This document shows, piece after piece, positions 36,902 to 48,071 of a DNA stretch of 64,000 nucleotides. The stretch is from contig VZSR01000680.1 in assembly GCA_013398615.1 (NCBI GenBank), forward strand, positions 355,852 to 419,851, in the 5' to 3' direction. The translations under genes were made by a program, and so were the position numbers. Source of the DNA: Brachypodius melanocephalos (taxonomy: Eukaryota; Chordata; Aves; Passeriformes; Pycnonotidae). The notes under the pieces were generated by a model. That model was given only the letters and a program-made list of their open reading frames with translations, searched no databases and was not told where the DNA came from. The first letter of the stretch is position 1; every line of letters begins with the position of its first letter.

Positions 36902-36958
36902 TTTGATGATTTCCTAAATCATCAAAGGGAATGATTTAGTATTTGAGCCTCAAATACT
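36902..36958. repeat. Cluster of three overlapping perfect hairpins
   Basis: Hairpin A has an 11-bp stem (36902-36912 with 36916-36926) and a 3-nt loop. Hairpin B has a 9-bp stem (36914-36922 with 36931-36939). Hairpin C has a 10-bp stem (36938-36947 with 36949-36958) and a single central base. B shares bases with both A and C, so B competes with A plus C. A B-box-like GGTTTGAATCC follows immediately (36959-36969). All arms are perfect. No known RNA family is recognised. Confidence 0.7.
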
Positions 36959-39900
36959 GGTTTGAATCCTGACAGGGTCAGCAAAGTGTTCCTGATTTTT
37001 CTCCAGCTCTCTGAAGCTGGAGAAGAGGTGGACAAGAGGTAAAGGAGTGGCATCCTTTTGCTCCACTTAAGCCCATTGTTCTGTGGAGCCAACTGTAGTT
37101 GCAGGAGTTTGCTCAGCCTGCCTGAGTGATGTTTCTTTTTTTTTTTTTTTCTTGTTCTTACTCACGTTGCAGTGATTTGCATCCTGTGTTTTCACACCAG
37201 CAATACCTCTCCATTGCTGCATTGCTGGACACAGATATATTGTAAAGCACTGGCTGATTTTGGGGGGTAAGAGATGGGGGGAATGGATGCACTGAGGCGA
37301 AGTGGAGCTCTTTTATTTGATTTAAGCGTGGTGAAATGGGCAGCACGTTCACAGTTAGGGCCCCCTGTTGCTGAATGTGACTGGGACAGACAGGGTCCTC
37401 AGCTGCTAGGCAGGGATGCTTGGATGTGCCACAGGGTTTCAGAGAGAATCCCCCTGCAAAGGGAAGCGTGTGCCAGTATTGTAGAGCGCTTGTGCCAGCC
37501 AGCTTGCAGGGTTGATTTGGCATTTGGCGTATTGGTAGCGGCTGCCAGTGTGTGTGTGGTGGAAGAGAAGGGAATAGATGAGGAAAAACACAGGGGTTTA
37601 AAATAAAAATTAAAATTATTTGCTTTGTGCCATATGGGCTTCAATATTTTGACAAAGCTAAGGCCAAAATTAATCATGCCAGGTTAGAGTTTTTGTTCAA
37701 AAACATATGTATAACTGTCCCCCTGAGTATGTGTTTGAGTTATGATTTTTGTCTAGGAAAACCTTAACCTTTTCAATTTCTCATTCTCTGCGCCACTACC
37801 AATAGTTCCACCCGGATGAACTTTTCCTATTGTGTGAAAGTTTAAAATAGTTTTGCTTTCTTGAAAGTTTCTTAGTTAAATCTCTAAGGTTTTGTTGATT
37901 TCCTTTTTAAGATTTTGTTTGGAAGAGTTTATTTCCTTTTTCTTTTCACAGAACTAAATAGATTTTAACAAGAGTTGTCTCATGTCCAGACTGGACTGTT
38001 TGGTCAAAAAGAAGGGAGGAAGGGATGAGAGGATGAAGGAGAAACCAGAGCTGCTGGTAATGATTGGATCCACTGTATGGAAGTCCATTGTGCCTTTCCT
38101 GCTTGTCCTGACTAAGATGCTGTTTCCACTGCATGTATAGCACAGGGATTTAAGCTTAAAAACATGGAATCTGGCCAATTTGGGGATTTAGGTTTCTAAA
38201 GTAAACTTAACATCTACAGGAATATGACCTTGTGCACCTGTGAACCACTGAATTTTTCACTAAAGTGTTTTCATCGAGCACCCAGCATCTTACTGTAAGG
38301 ATATTATTGAGGCTTGTGCTTGTATTAGGCCGTTAATGGACAAGTTTGGCTATGCATTGAATATTTTTCTGCACTGATTCCTGTTGTGGCACTTTGCTTC
38401 ACCACTAAAAATGCCCTATGGAGTGTACCTTAATCCACTTCATAAGCAAAGCTCAACTGTGCAGAGGCATTTCTGGAAAGAAATAAGGATGAGTGTGGAG
38501 TGGAGCTGTTCTGTATTAGCTTTTCAGGGCTAGTCTGTTGTGTACACAAGTCCACAGGATGATAGGAAATCTTGAAAGATCCAGCTTTTATAGAGTTCAG
38601 GTGTGATTGAATTGGGTGGTTTTGTTCATCCCACTGTAGAGATATGAGATGGATATGAAATTCAAATATAGATCTCTATCTTTTGAAAGTTTAGAAGTGT
38701 TCAGAGGCAGGATTTAGGCAATCTTTAATTCATGTATGTAAGCAATACTATGACTATGTGAGGACAGTAAGTGTATCTCTATCTGTGATTGATCTCAAGA
38801 TCAGCCTATCTATTATCATAAAGCCCCTCCTTTGAGAGTGGGAAGTGGGTGGAAATTTGAAAGAACAAATTTAAGCAACTGGTTTCCTTTCACTTTTAAA
38901 ACCAAATAGTGAGAGAAGCATAAAAGACCTCCGGTTTGGATGATAGTGAAACATTGCTTTGAAGTTCCAACTAAATTGCATTTCTTGTTCTCCGCTGTCG
39001 CCTGTAAGACTCAAAAAAAAAAAAAAATTGGACAAGCAGTGATTAGTATATAATAATGTATGTTCAAATAGCTTATGGTATTATGAAAACAAAAATTCAA
39101 AAGGCCAATATCCTGACAGTTAAAATCTGTCTAAGGGGCAATAGGGGGGAACCTTCACAAAAACAATATGCTGATTGCATGCAGCTACCCTGCCGAGTCA
39201 AATCTTAAATAAATTATACATACATAGCTGTGCTGGAGCTGAGAAATGAAGCAGTTTAAAATGGTCCTGGTTCTGTGCTTTAGGCAAAGCCTGTATCCAC
39301 TCTGTGTCCTTAATGCATCAGACATTTGGTCTGTTGGTTTGGGTGCCCTCCCACAGGAACTGGGCACTACCAGGTGCTTCAGAGGCCAGTGGAAAAATAC
39401 AGCCTTGCACTGGATCAGATTTAGGGAGAAGGGTGGGTGATAAATAATCTATCTTGATCCTTTGATAAGGAATCCCTTTCTCTCAACTGCAGTACCCAGT
39501 CCCCTCCACCCACTTGTAAGAAATCCTGATGGAGTACTAAAATGTTGCATATTTGGTAAAGATTTTTCCCACAGAAACAAATTTATGCATCCAAAAATTC
39601 AGTTTCTAAGCAGTGGAAGTTCTTCAGGAATTTGGGTCAAATCTGATAAGTGATTTCAGCCAAGATAAAGACAACGCAAACAAAATTCTGAACACCAGAA
39701 TGATTAATTTCAATACACGTGAAATAAAGTGTTCTGATTTCCTGAGATTTCCAAGAAGAATCATTAACTGTACAGTGTAGTTATAAGGGCTGCTCACAGG
39801 TACTCATGTTCTTATCCTCTTCCTTCCTAAACTAAAGAAACGTCTTGGGTGGAATTTTTCCTCATCCTGCATGCCATTCTTAGTCCATCTATACATACAA

Positions 39901-40929
39901 ACATGCATACTTGTTTGTGGAGGGAGAAACAGAATAATTCTGTAGGTGTGTGAGCAGGCCATTCCCTGGGAAAACAGCTGTCTGGGGTCCACTCCTAGTG
40001 CCAGGGAATATGGAAGTGCTTATCCAGAACTTGGGCTGAAGAGATTGATAATGAGATCCTGATGTACCACTGGTTAGGGCAGATATAAGAGCATGGTGCA
40101 CACACAGATCTTTGCTCTAAATAATATTTAATTTAAGTTCAGGTCCTGATCTCAGTGAATACTTGAAACCTTAAGGTACCAATGGTAAGGAGGGTTTGAC
40201 AGCAGCATCTTCTTCACAGGATCTACTTTTAAACTGCTGGCCAGCACGTTCCTTTGCCCAGCAAAGTCCCCTTAATCCACAGTTATTTGTACAATTCCTC
40301 TTTCAACAGTGGAATCTCAGGTTTTAACTCAAAGGTAGCAAAAATAACTCAGAAACATTGTTAATATTAGCAGACTTTGCTCAGGTCTTTCTGAGTTTCT
40401 TGGCATTAAATTGCACTTCCTAAACATCAGCTAAAATCTATGCTAAATGAAAAAAAAGTTTTACATCCTACTCAGGAGGTAATCCAGTTTTGACTAACAG
40501 AATCAATCACATTAGTAATTGTAAACCCAGCACAAGGGGATGGAGACCAAGAATGCTGCTGCTCTTCATGTACTGTCAGGAAATTCTGGCTGTGCTACCA
40601 AAATTCCCTTTCAAAGGTTTAGTTAAATTACAGTGAAAAAGAGCAAAATTTGGCCCTTACTTCTGGTATAGTATTGATTACTTGCTGTCCTTTTATCAGT
40701 TTCATTTGCTAGAGTAGACATGATTTGAACTTCCTTTAAAAAGTATATTTCAACATCACTTGGCCACAAACAGAGGCTAATGTGTCCAGCCTTCAGACAG
40801 CTTATTACCATTCAAATACTCTGAAGATAAATTATATTAAAAGAAAGAAAGAAGGGAAAAAAAAAGAGACATTTCAGCTTCTGACTCATTCTAAATGGAG
40901 ACTTAGCTCTAAGTAATCAAAATTGCTTT

Positions 40930-41110
40930 GGTTGTGCATAGCAGCATTAAAAGCCTTGCCCACTAATTGAGTGAAGCGGCTCCAGTGAAGCAGCCTTGCC
41001 CCCTCATTATGTGATCTTGCAAGTGCTGTTTGTCATCATTGCTTGCTGGTCTCAATCTAACTCTGCTGCTGGTGCAAATTAATGGTAATTCCCTGTGACA
41101 GGCTGTGTCC
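40930..41110. promoter_or_regulatory. Candidate conserved non-coding element
   Basis: About 180 bp with homeodomain cores (CTAATTGAG near 40963, AAATTAATGGTAATT near 41075) just before a GC-rich block. Weak evidence, by appearance only. Confidence 0.22.
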
Positions 41111-41143
41111 TTCCAGTGAAACCACAATATGGATCTTGTGCCA

Positions 41144-41170
41144 CCCCTGCCCTGCTCCCCTTCCCTCCCC
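41144..41170 (-). other. G-quadruplex motif on - strand
   Basis: Five C-runs (4, 3, 4, 3, 4) are separated by 2, 4, 2 and 1 nt. On the - strand this gives five usable G-runs, one more than needed. It lies at the start of a GC-rich, pyrimidine-biased block (41120-41430). Confidence 0.65.
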
Positions 41171-41959
41171 ACACCTACCAAAGTCTGACTTTCCACCTCA
41201 GGGCATCACCCCTGACTTTGCCCTCCAACTCCTTCCAGCTGACTGGTGTGCCAGGCTGTGTTGTGGCTGCAGTGATGGATTGCACCCTGTGCTCTGCTCA
41301 GACACTGTGGGGGACGTGTCAAACAAAATCCAACATTTCCTGGTGCCTCAGGACATGGGTGTCATCACCCACCACCTTGTGCAGCCAAAGAACCACGGAC
41401 AGTGTGTTACAGCAAGCAGGAGAGACCAGGGGGTAACACCTTAAAATCAAAATTAGGTAATATATACGGAGTGCTGGCATGTGGTAACTCTGCTCTTACA
41501 CTATTGGGTTTTTTATTAATTTATTAAATTTCTACTTCCCTCCTGACTTCAAGAAAAGGGCCTTAAGAAATGAAGTTATCAGCTGGGAGCTTGGAACTCA
41601 AGAAATCCATGCCTCGCTCTTCCTCCGGTTTGTCCCTTTGCAACAGATGCTTGTAGTCCCTTTTAATAATAATAACCTCTACTTCTCATCTTTTGGTTTT
41701 GCTGAACTTTTAAGTAGCAAACCGTGCTGTGGGGGCTGTCTGTAGCTTTGTGTGTGTGGGGGGATGTCCAAGGGAGCCCTGGTTTCAGCTGGGGCTTCTG
41801 TCCCAGATTCTCAGCTGGTATAAGCTGGCAGAATGCCACTGAGGTCATTAAACTTGCGTTGCTGGAGAGAGGGAATCTTCAGCCAGTGTGATCTTAGCCC
41901 GGATCTTAAAGAATTAACACCCGGTTCTCAGGCATATGGAGTCTTTCCTCACTTCGGTT

Positions 41960-41980
41960 ATTTTCATTTTAAATGAAAAT
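41960..41980. repeat. 21-bp palindrome (10 + 1 + 10)
   Basis: ATTTTCATTT, a central T, then its exact reverse complement. The ATGAAAAT arm recurs as ATGAAAATTGAAC about 20 bp downstream. Confidence 0.7.
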
Positions 41981-43589
41981 GAACAAATTTTTTACATGAA
42001 AATTGAACACTTTTTAAAGAAAAATATCTACTTCAAAGCAAAATATTTATACTCTCGTTGGGAGAAACTTACGGGGTTGTGTTGAAATTAGTGCTTTTTA
42101 GTAAATTTTTGACTTAAAAATCAACTCACCAACTTCTCACTTTTTAAAAAAAAGTATTTTGGGGAGGAAGCAGGAAAAAGAGAGAAATTTAGACCAAACC
42201 TTAGATTTAATTTTTTTAAATCATTCAGAAGAATCCAGAAGTGATTGAAATCAAGGTTACAGCTCCAGGTTCATCCTATGTTAATCACTTTTCTGAGCTC
42301 ACTAGATTTTGAACACTGTCACCTGAGCTTGCCTCTTTAGAGTTCGAGGGTTTCAGCCCCCATTAGGTTTTTCCAACCCTTTAGGCAGTCTGTCCATCTC
42401 TGCTGGAAGTGACTGAGCTGACTGTGTTCTTAACCCAGTTGAGTTGAAGTAGGGTTAGTCATCACTTCTCAACAGGTCATTGACTGGATTTTTTTTTTTC
42501 ATTTAATGCTAAAAGGTTCCCAAGATGAGCTGTTATCATTGAAATATAACATAACCCCATCTACAGTGCTTTTCATCAATGCCAAGGTTAATGCCATTGT
42601 CCTCATGTCCACAGAAGAGGCACCCAAAGCAAGGGAAGTGACTTGGCAGAGGTCAGCCAGGAGAGATGTATTTCCATCCACACCTCATGCCCGCAGTGTC
42701 ATGATATTTATTAGGAGAGGACAAAAATAGGGTTTTTTCTCTTAACCTTAAATCCTAGAGTCATGTTACACTTTCAACTCAAGTAGTTCCTCCCCAGTGG
42801 ATTCGAACCCTGAAGATGTGATTTCTAACAGCTCCAAGTCAAGTAAATAACCTAAAAGAATTTTTTTTGGATAAAATTTCACTGTACCTTATTGCTGATT
42901 GCAGGATTTGGGGATTTTGAGGTATGCCTGGCAACAGCACTTTTAGAATCTGCAGCATCCTAAAATAGCTCAAATGGCTGCATGGACTCTTTCATGCACA
43001 AGTGAATATTTTGGATGCTGAGTCCCTGTGGATGGATCACAGGAGCAGGTCAGAACTTCTGACCACAGAGAGGAAAGGTTAGTTGCTTTTGTGTTCCACA
43101 CTGTGCCCAGTTGACAGGACAAACACCAAGTTTGCTACTTGAGTGTAAGCTCAGAGATCTCTGTGTTGGGTTGAAATAATTTCTCAGATTTACGACATAC
43201 ATATAGCTGGTGATACAGCCAAAATAACTGTTACAGACACTGCAGGATCAATACTAGGGGTGCAGGTGAATACTCTCTCAAATGACTGTGGGAAACTAAA
43301 TAAATCTTGGTTTTGCTGCTTCAGAAAAATAAAATTGTCAAGGTATTTAACTCTCTGCCAGGATTCTCCATTGAAAGCAGCAACAGAAGTCCTAAATGAT
43401 TTCAGTACTGTAGGATCAGGCTCCAGGTGTTGCAGGACACTTGCATATCCAATGTGAAAAACTTTGGGTTCTTTGAACTGGCAAAAAATATCTTTAATTT
43501 AAATTATATATAATCTTTTTTTTATTAGAACTTTAACTTGGTTAAGTATAATCAGGTAGCTATTGTATAATTTAAATGGTCAATGATTG

Positions 43590-43890
43590 TTATTTGATAA
43601 TAACAACTTACATTTATATAGTGCTGTATATCCCAAAGGGATCCCAGCTGATTTTAAAGACTCAACAGTAAAATGCACAACAAAGTAAAACATTAAATAC
43701 AATTACAGCATTACTAGAAAATATGAGGATATTAAAAATCTGGCGGTCTGTGGCTTGCTTCTGCTCTCATTTGAATTCATTAGCCAAGCTCACAGAGAGT
43801 GCAAATGGATTATTAGTGGTTCTGCCATGTCTGATTTAAGAAATTTTCTGTACAAGTACTTCCTCTGTACTGGGAGGGGGTAGTAAAGGG
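43590..43890. promoter_or_regulatory. Candidate exapted ancient repeat or conserved element
   Basis: The start at about 43600-43625 (AATAACAACTTACATTTATATAGTG) resembles the 'catttatatagcgc' core that I associate with several ancient vertebrate repeats. What follows is about 250 bp of CpG-poor mixed sequence without simple repeats. Old repeats kept as enhancers are well documented in amniotes. The family assignment is from memory of a short motif and is uncertain. Confidence 0.3.
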
Positions 43891-44244
43891 TGTAAATAAA
43901 ATACCTTTCTGAAGCTTCTCTCGTGCTGGTCACTTAAGTGGAATGTTATTTTAGGAATCTGTTGAGGGGCTTGGATTCCTCTCTCTCTTGTTTGGGTGGT
44001 TGTTGTGCATCTTACACTCTGAGGATGGTTTCATGTTAGATGAGAGGATGCTGAACAAATGCCACATTGCCTGCAACATCAGAGTGGGAAGTCAGACAGT
44101 GTTTTGTACAAAAAGTTCTTTTTTCATAGATGAGTCTTGAAACAGTTTAAAATTCAAGCCTGTTCTGGTCATTTTGGGGTGAACAGTGCAGTTTATGCCT
44201 CTTGAGCTGCTCTTCCAGGCTTTTTCATGTTTAAGTTTCTCCAC

Positions 44245-44417
44245 CAAAAGGGTTGTCAAGCCCTGGAACAGGGAAATGCTGGCATCACCATCCTTTGGGG
44301 GACTTGCAGGATGTGATGGCACTCAAGGAAGGGATTTAGTGGTGGATTGGCAGTGTTAGACCACTGAGTCCACTCCTTAGCCTTAAGGGTCTTTTCCAGC
44401 CTAAATGATTCTGTGAT
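44245..44417 (+). mobile_element. CR1 non-LTR retrotransposon, 3' end fragment (second subfamily)
   Basis: A + strand CR1 tail of a different subfamily from that at 31351. The ordered blocks are a 'gttgtcaagccctggaacagg' region, 'catcaccatcc', 'gatttagtggtgga', 'ttggcagtgttag', 'aagggtcttttccagcct', and a terminal 'aatgattctgtgat'. It is heavily diverged, with the usual complete loss of the 5' part and of all coding sequence. Flanking sequence from about 44205 may also belong to it. It is inactive. Confidence 0.85.
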
Positions 44418-45663
44418 TTCACGTGTCCAGCTTTGTACTTTCACTCCTTAAATAGACACTGTTAGTGCTGAAGAAGGTGAAGACTTGAGGGGTGTTAATG
44501 TTGTCTACTGTGGCACCTTAGGGAAGGCTGCCCTGGAGCTGCAGGGGGGAACCAGGAAAGTTCTGTTGGCACTCCACAGACAAGAGGCATGGAAACAGCC
44601 CCTGCCTCCTAGAGGGTGCCATGAAGGACTCCAAAAACATAAAAATGAGAATCACAGAGTTGTGTTGAGAGGGGGGAATCACTGAAGCGATGGGACTAAT
44701 GTCATTGCTGACCACAAAAACAGAGCCAGGCAGGCAAATGCTATTTTTGTGGATGGGTAATGTAGGTCACTTGCTTCGTGTTGTTTCTTTTCTAATGTCT
44801 AACAAATTATTGTCTAATTCTGAAATACTTCCAGAGCCCCTGAAACACTCTTGAAAGTGTTTTCAACTGCTGAGGCCAGTTGTTTGCACCTGAAGATAAA
44901 GATTTATTTCTATTAAACGTAAATTTGGGACTATGCAAAACAGTGTGTAAACTACTTTTCTTTTCACTGGTTTGCCGGAGTCCACTGAGATGGTTTTCAG
45001 GTTTTTAAAGTATTAATTTATCCCTGCCTTTTGGCCAAAACACATGAAAATAGTCTACTTTGAATAATTTGGTCTTAAAAACATAGTGCTTTCTCAATAT
45101 CTGAGTTTTTCTTTAGTTTCTGTTTTAACACTCAAAATGATTGTGTGAAAGTTGTTTGCAGATACTGTCTTGTTTTTCATATTTGTAATGAAGCATGAGG
45201 GGTTTTTTACATTTTGTGGCAAAAGTTTTGCATGGGTCTTACTGTAAAGCTTTCACAATGTCTTTAACTCGTTTTATTTTTGGGAGATGGAAGAAAGGGA
45301 AATAGTGACTTAGAGACAAATTTTCTGCTCTATTTTGTCTGTGTAGCAGATGATAAATCTCAAGTACAAATGGTGCTACACCCAAGACACTGAGCTATAA
45401 TTTTTAATCCTACCTGTACTGATGGCCTATTTACTAATCTACAATTACCAATAAATTTGTTGTAATATAGTTAAGAGCCTGATCTCTGGGTAACATTGAG
45501 CGAACACTCTCAAATAAAGGTGGACATTCTGAAATTCCTTTCCACAGTGTTTTGGACCACACCTTTCTTGACACCAAGCACTGGGAATCAAAACTACATG
45601 TAACTCATAGGGAAGTGCTGTGAAAATGTTGTTTCTTTCTGAAACTGTATTTAAGAGTAGGGT

Positions 45664-45714
45664 TAATAATGACGATAATAATAATAATGATAATGATAGC
45701 ACTTGTTATCATTA
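45664..45714. repeat. (AAT/GAT)n microsatellite ending in a hairpin
   Basis: AAT and GAT units run from about 45664 to 45698. TAATGATA (45691-45698) is the exact reverse complement of TATCATTA (45707-45714), with 8 nt between. Confidence 0.8.
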
Positions 45715-45866
45715 GACCTTGGAAGAGGATCCAAGTCTTTTCACTCACCAGCAATGCCGAAACTAATGGAAGGACACCAAGCTGGACAGTGCCTTGTGTG
45801 TCCTGCTCTGTTCAACACAAGCCTGTTATAAATACTGATATATGAAAGACAAATTGACCTTCCATA

Positions 45867-45900
45867 TGGGAAGCTGTAGCTTTTCACTTACAGCTTCCCA
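45867..45900. repeat. Perfect 12-bp hairpin, 10-nt loop
   Basis: TGGGAAGCTGTA (45867-45878) pairs perfectly with 45889-45900. The arms have mixed composition, which makes chance less likely than for AT arms. It is too short alone for a microRNA precursor. Confidence 0.75.
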
Positions 45901-47029
45901 GCTTTGTAGGAAAAAACCCTCCCTCCTGTTCTGGTTAAAGTTCTTGTACATTTTGAAAAGTCTGGATAGATCCCACTAGACTAGAATCCAGCCAAGGACA
46001 TCATCTTCTCTGGAAGGAAATCAGTATTCTTCCTTAAAGAGACTTGAATTTTTTTTTAATATATTTTCAGACATTACTCAAAAGAAAAAGGTTTAAACAT
46101 GTCTCTTTCTTTTAATGGTTTCATTATTAGTTGGAATTTAAGGACTGAACTAGTAATTACTAATCAAAGTCTACCTGTGGGAGCAGAAACTAGATGGAAC
46201 CTTGTTTGACTTATTTAAACATAAATTTCTACAATTTGAGATTAAAGAGATTTCCCCAGGTTACCAGTAGTGCCCTTCCCTGTGCCTGTAGGCCATTGAC
46301 TAAAAAGTGAAAAAGTGTGTGTACATGTTGGTGACAGAGATGTCACAAAAATGTGACTGGCATTGTGTGGTTGGCATCATTACACATTGGAGGATTTTTT
46401 GGACTCAGCATGAAAATGAAGGGCAGGCTGGATGGAATTTTTAAATTTTTTTTATTTGTAATAAAACTGATTCTGTTCAAGTAACTTGAAATCCCAGTGG
46501 TAAGGACTTAGGTACAATATCATCATTGCAGTGCTTTTAGAGGGAAATGAGAAGTAAATAAAGGAAAGATTAACTTGAGTTGGAGCTTTAATTTTTATTA
46601 AGGTTTGTGGTTTTAGAACAGAGACAGAGAGTGACATGACATAAGGAATGGCAGTGCATTAGTGAAAGTAGGTGTCTGAAAGAAACTAGTCTGTGTTTGT
46701 GGAAGCATGAAACTGTTGAAAAGAAACTGCTACTTTCACACTGTCACATAAAAACTCCCGACGAGCCTGGCAACGAAGCGTAGAGAAACTCTCCCTTGTT
46801 TGTCCAAGAAAAATAGTGCATGCAAGAAAAAATGGTATAAATGGCTCTAGGTTTAGTTTCTGTAGTGTTTGGTATCAGTCTTTAGGACTCAGAGAGGATT
46901 TTAATGAGAGCATGAAAGGAAGACCTGAGATTTTGTTATGAGGACTTCTTTCAGAATAATTTTACAAAACACCTTTCAAGTGTTGAAGAAATCTGTTAAA
47001 AGTAATCTCAGGAGTGGGAATAACTGTGA

Positions 47030-47350
47030 GTTATTATTATTGCAAATTCTATAAAGCATCTCCTTTGTATGTTTATGGCATGCAGAAAATATAAATAATA
47101 GCTGATTAGTAGTCTGGAGTCAGAGCTCTCTGTTTTCTCCTCGTATCGGATAAATCTCCTACTGATGGATCAAACATTTAATCAATCTGGTAACATGGCC
47201 TGCTGCACTATAGTATCTGAGTGCCTCCCAGTGTTGGAACGCTCAATAATGCTTGGTTTTTCTCCAGTTACTCCGTACTCCTTAATTTGATTTTGTCCTT
47301 AGTTACAGTGATGTCAATCTAAAACTACTCCACTGATTTTGATAGAGGAA
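47030..47350. promoter_or_regulatory. Candidate conserved non-coding element
   Basis: About 320 bp of mixed sequence with retained CpGs (47144, 47148, 47240, 47276). It includes TGATGGATCAAACATTTAATC around 47164, which looks like packed homeodomain sites. No simple repeat or open frame dominates it. Conservation is inferred. Confidence 0.35.
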
Positions 47351-48012
47351 GCCACACTTTATGAGCCTAAAGAGCAAAATCTCTCCCCCTCTTGCAATTC
47401 CTCAGCTATTCTTAAGTTGTACTATTAATAATATTTATTTGACTTATTAACCTGCTCACTCATTTATTTTCCCTGTTCCTGCTGCATCTTTTTTTTTTTC
47501 TTCTGGCACTTTGGGTGTGATCCAAAGTCCACTGAAATGGCTGTCAGTCTAACTATTGATTTCAGCTTGACTGGGGCACAGTTTCCCACTTGTCCCTCCC
47601 TCCTTTTTTCTCCTCTGTAGCTGCTGAAGTGTTCTGTGTGAGCTTGTGGTCTGATTAATTAAAGTTGCATGTATTCCTACAGTTTTGTGAATAAGCACCT
47701 TGCTGTACTGGAATCCTAATCCTCATATTTTCTTTAATACCCATTGCTTCCCTCAGTTTAGTTTTCCTTTAATGAGAGCTCCCTTTCCTCCTCGTGCCTC
47801 AGGTCTTGGTCTCAGGTTCAGCATCTCATATTTTAGGGGGAGCTTTGCTATGAGCTTGACCTGAGTTCTGTAGAAAACTCAGTGCAGAAACCCCACTTCC
47901 CTGAGATTTTTGTACAGGACAGTTGTAGTGAATATGAAAAGGGTTTTGAATGAGATAGTTGTGACTTGTCCTTTGATTTTTTTTTTTTTTTCTTTCCCCT
48001 TGCTGCCATCAG
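47351..48012. other. Non-coding sequence ending in a pyrimidine tract
   Basis: Nothing recognised. The T14 run and 'ctttccccttgctgccatcag' at 47977-48012 form a good splice-acceptor tract for the next entry. Confidence 0.5.
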
Positions 48013-48071
48013 CATTTGGAAGCAGAAGAAAATAAAAAGGAGTTGAGAATTCAAGCTGGGAGACTTGGCAG
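48013..48071 (+). other. Candidate exon, 59 nt (best of the splice-flanked segments)
   Basis: The upstream signal is very good: T14, then CTTTCCCC, then a CCATCAG acceptor ending at 48012. The downstream donor is near consensus (CAG|GTAAGA, exon end 48071). The 59 nt are open in only one frame, phase 0, giving HLEAEENKKELRIQAGRLG plus two bases. The peptide is charged and helix-prone, as in coiled coils. The other two frames hit stops. I do not recognise the protein. It could be an internal coding exon of a long gene, a lncRNA exon or a cryptic exon. No partner exon could be matched by phase. Confidence 0.28.

Larger units (their letters stand above)
36157..40929. other. Non-coding sequence with structured repeats
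   Basis: No gene was recognised. It holds the AT tract at 36785-36836, the hairpin cluster at 36902-36958, a T-run near 37136-37150 and an A14 run near 39013-39026. Open frames at 36352-36636, 37158-37523 and 37274-37606 overlap each other or lack similarity. Confidence 0.55.
41171..44244. other. Non-coding sequence
   Basis: No gene was recognised. Two overlapping open frames at 41082-41444 lie in the GC-rich pyrimidine-biased block and are judged chance. Other items are the palindrome at 41960-41980, the B-box-like site at 42799-42809 and the old-repeat-like element at 43590-43890. Confidence 0.55.
44418..47029. other. Non-coding sequence with microsatellite and hairpin
   Basis: No gene was recognised. 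It holds the (AAT/GAT)n tract at 45664-45714 and the perfect hairpin at 45867-45900. A small CpG cluster lies at 46758-46780. Confidence 0.55.

Noticed and set aside
36959..36969. GGTTTGAATCC as a tRNA T-loop
   Set aside because: One mismatch to the B box, only three of five T-stem pairs form, and no A box or acceptor stem is found upstream.
43163..43210. 'tgttgggttga' as an LTR start
   Set aside because: No matching LTR end, polyadenylation region, primer-binding site or internal retroviral sequence was found.
46763..46774. GAGCCTGGCAAC as an RFX X-box
   Set aside because: Only the right half site (GGCAAC) fits; the left half deviates at several positions.
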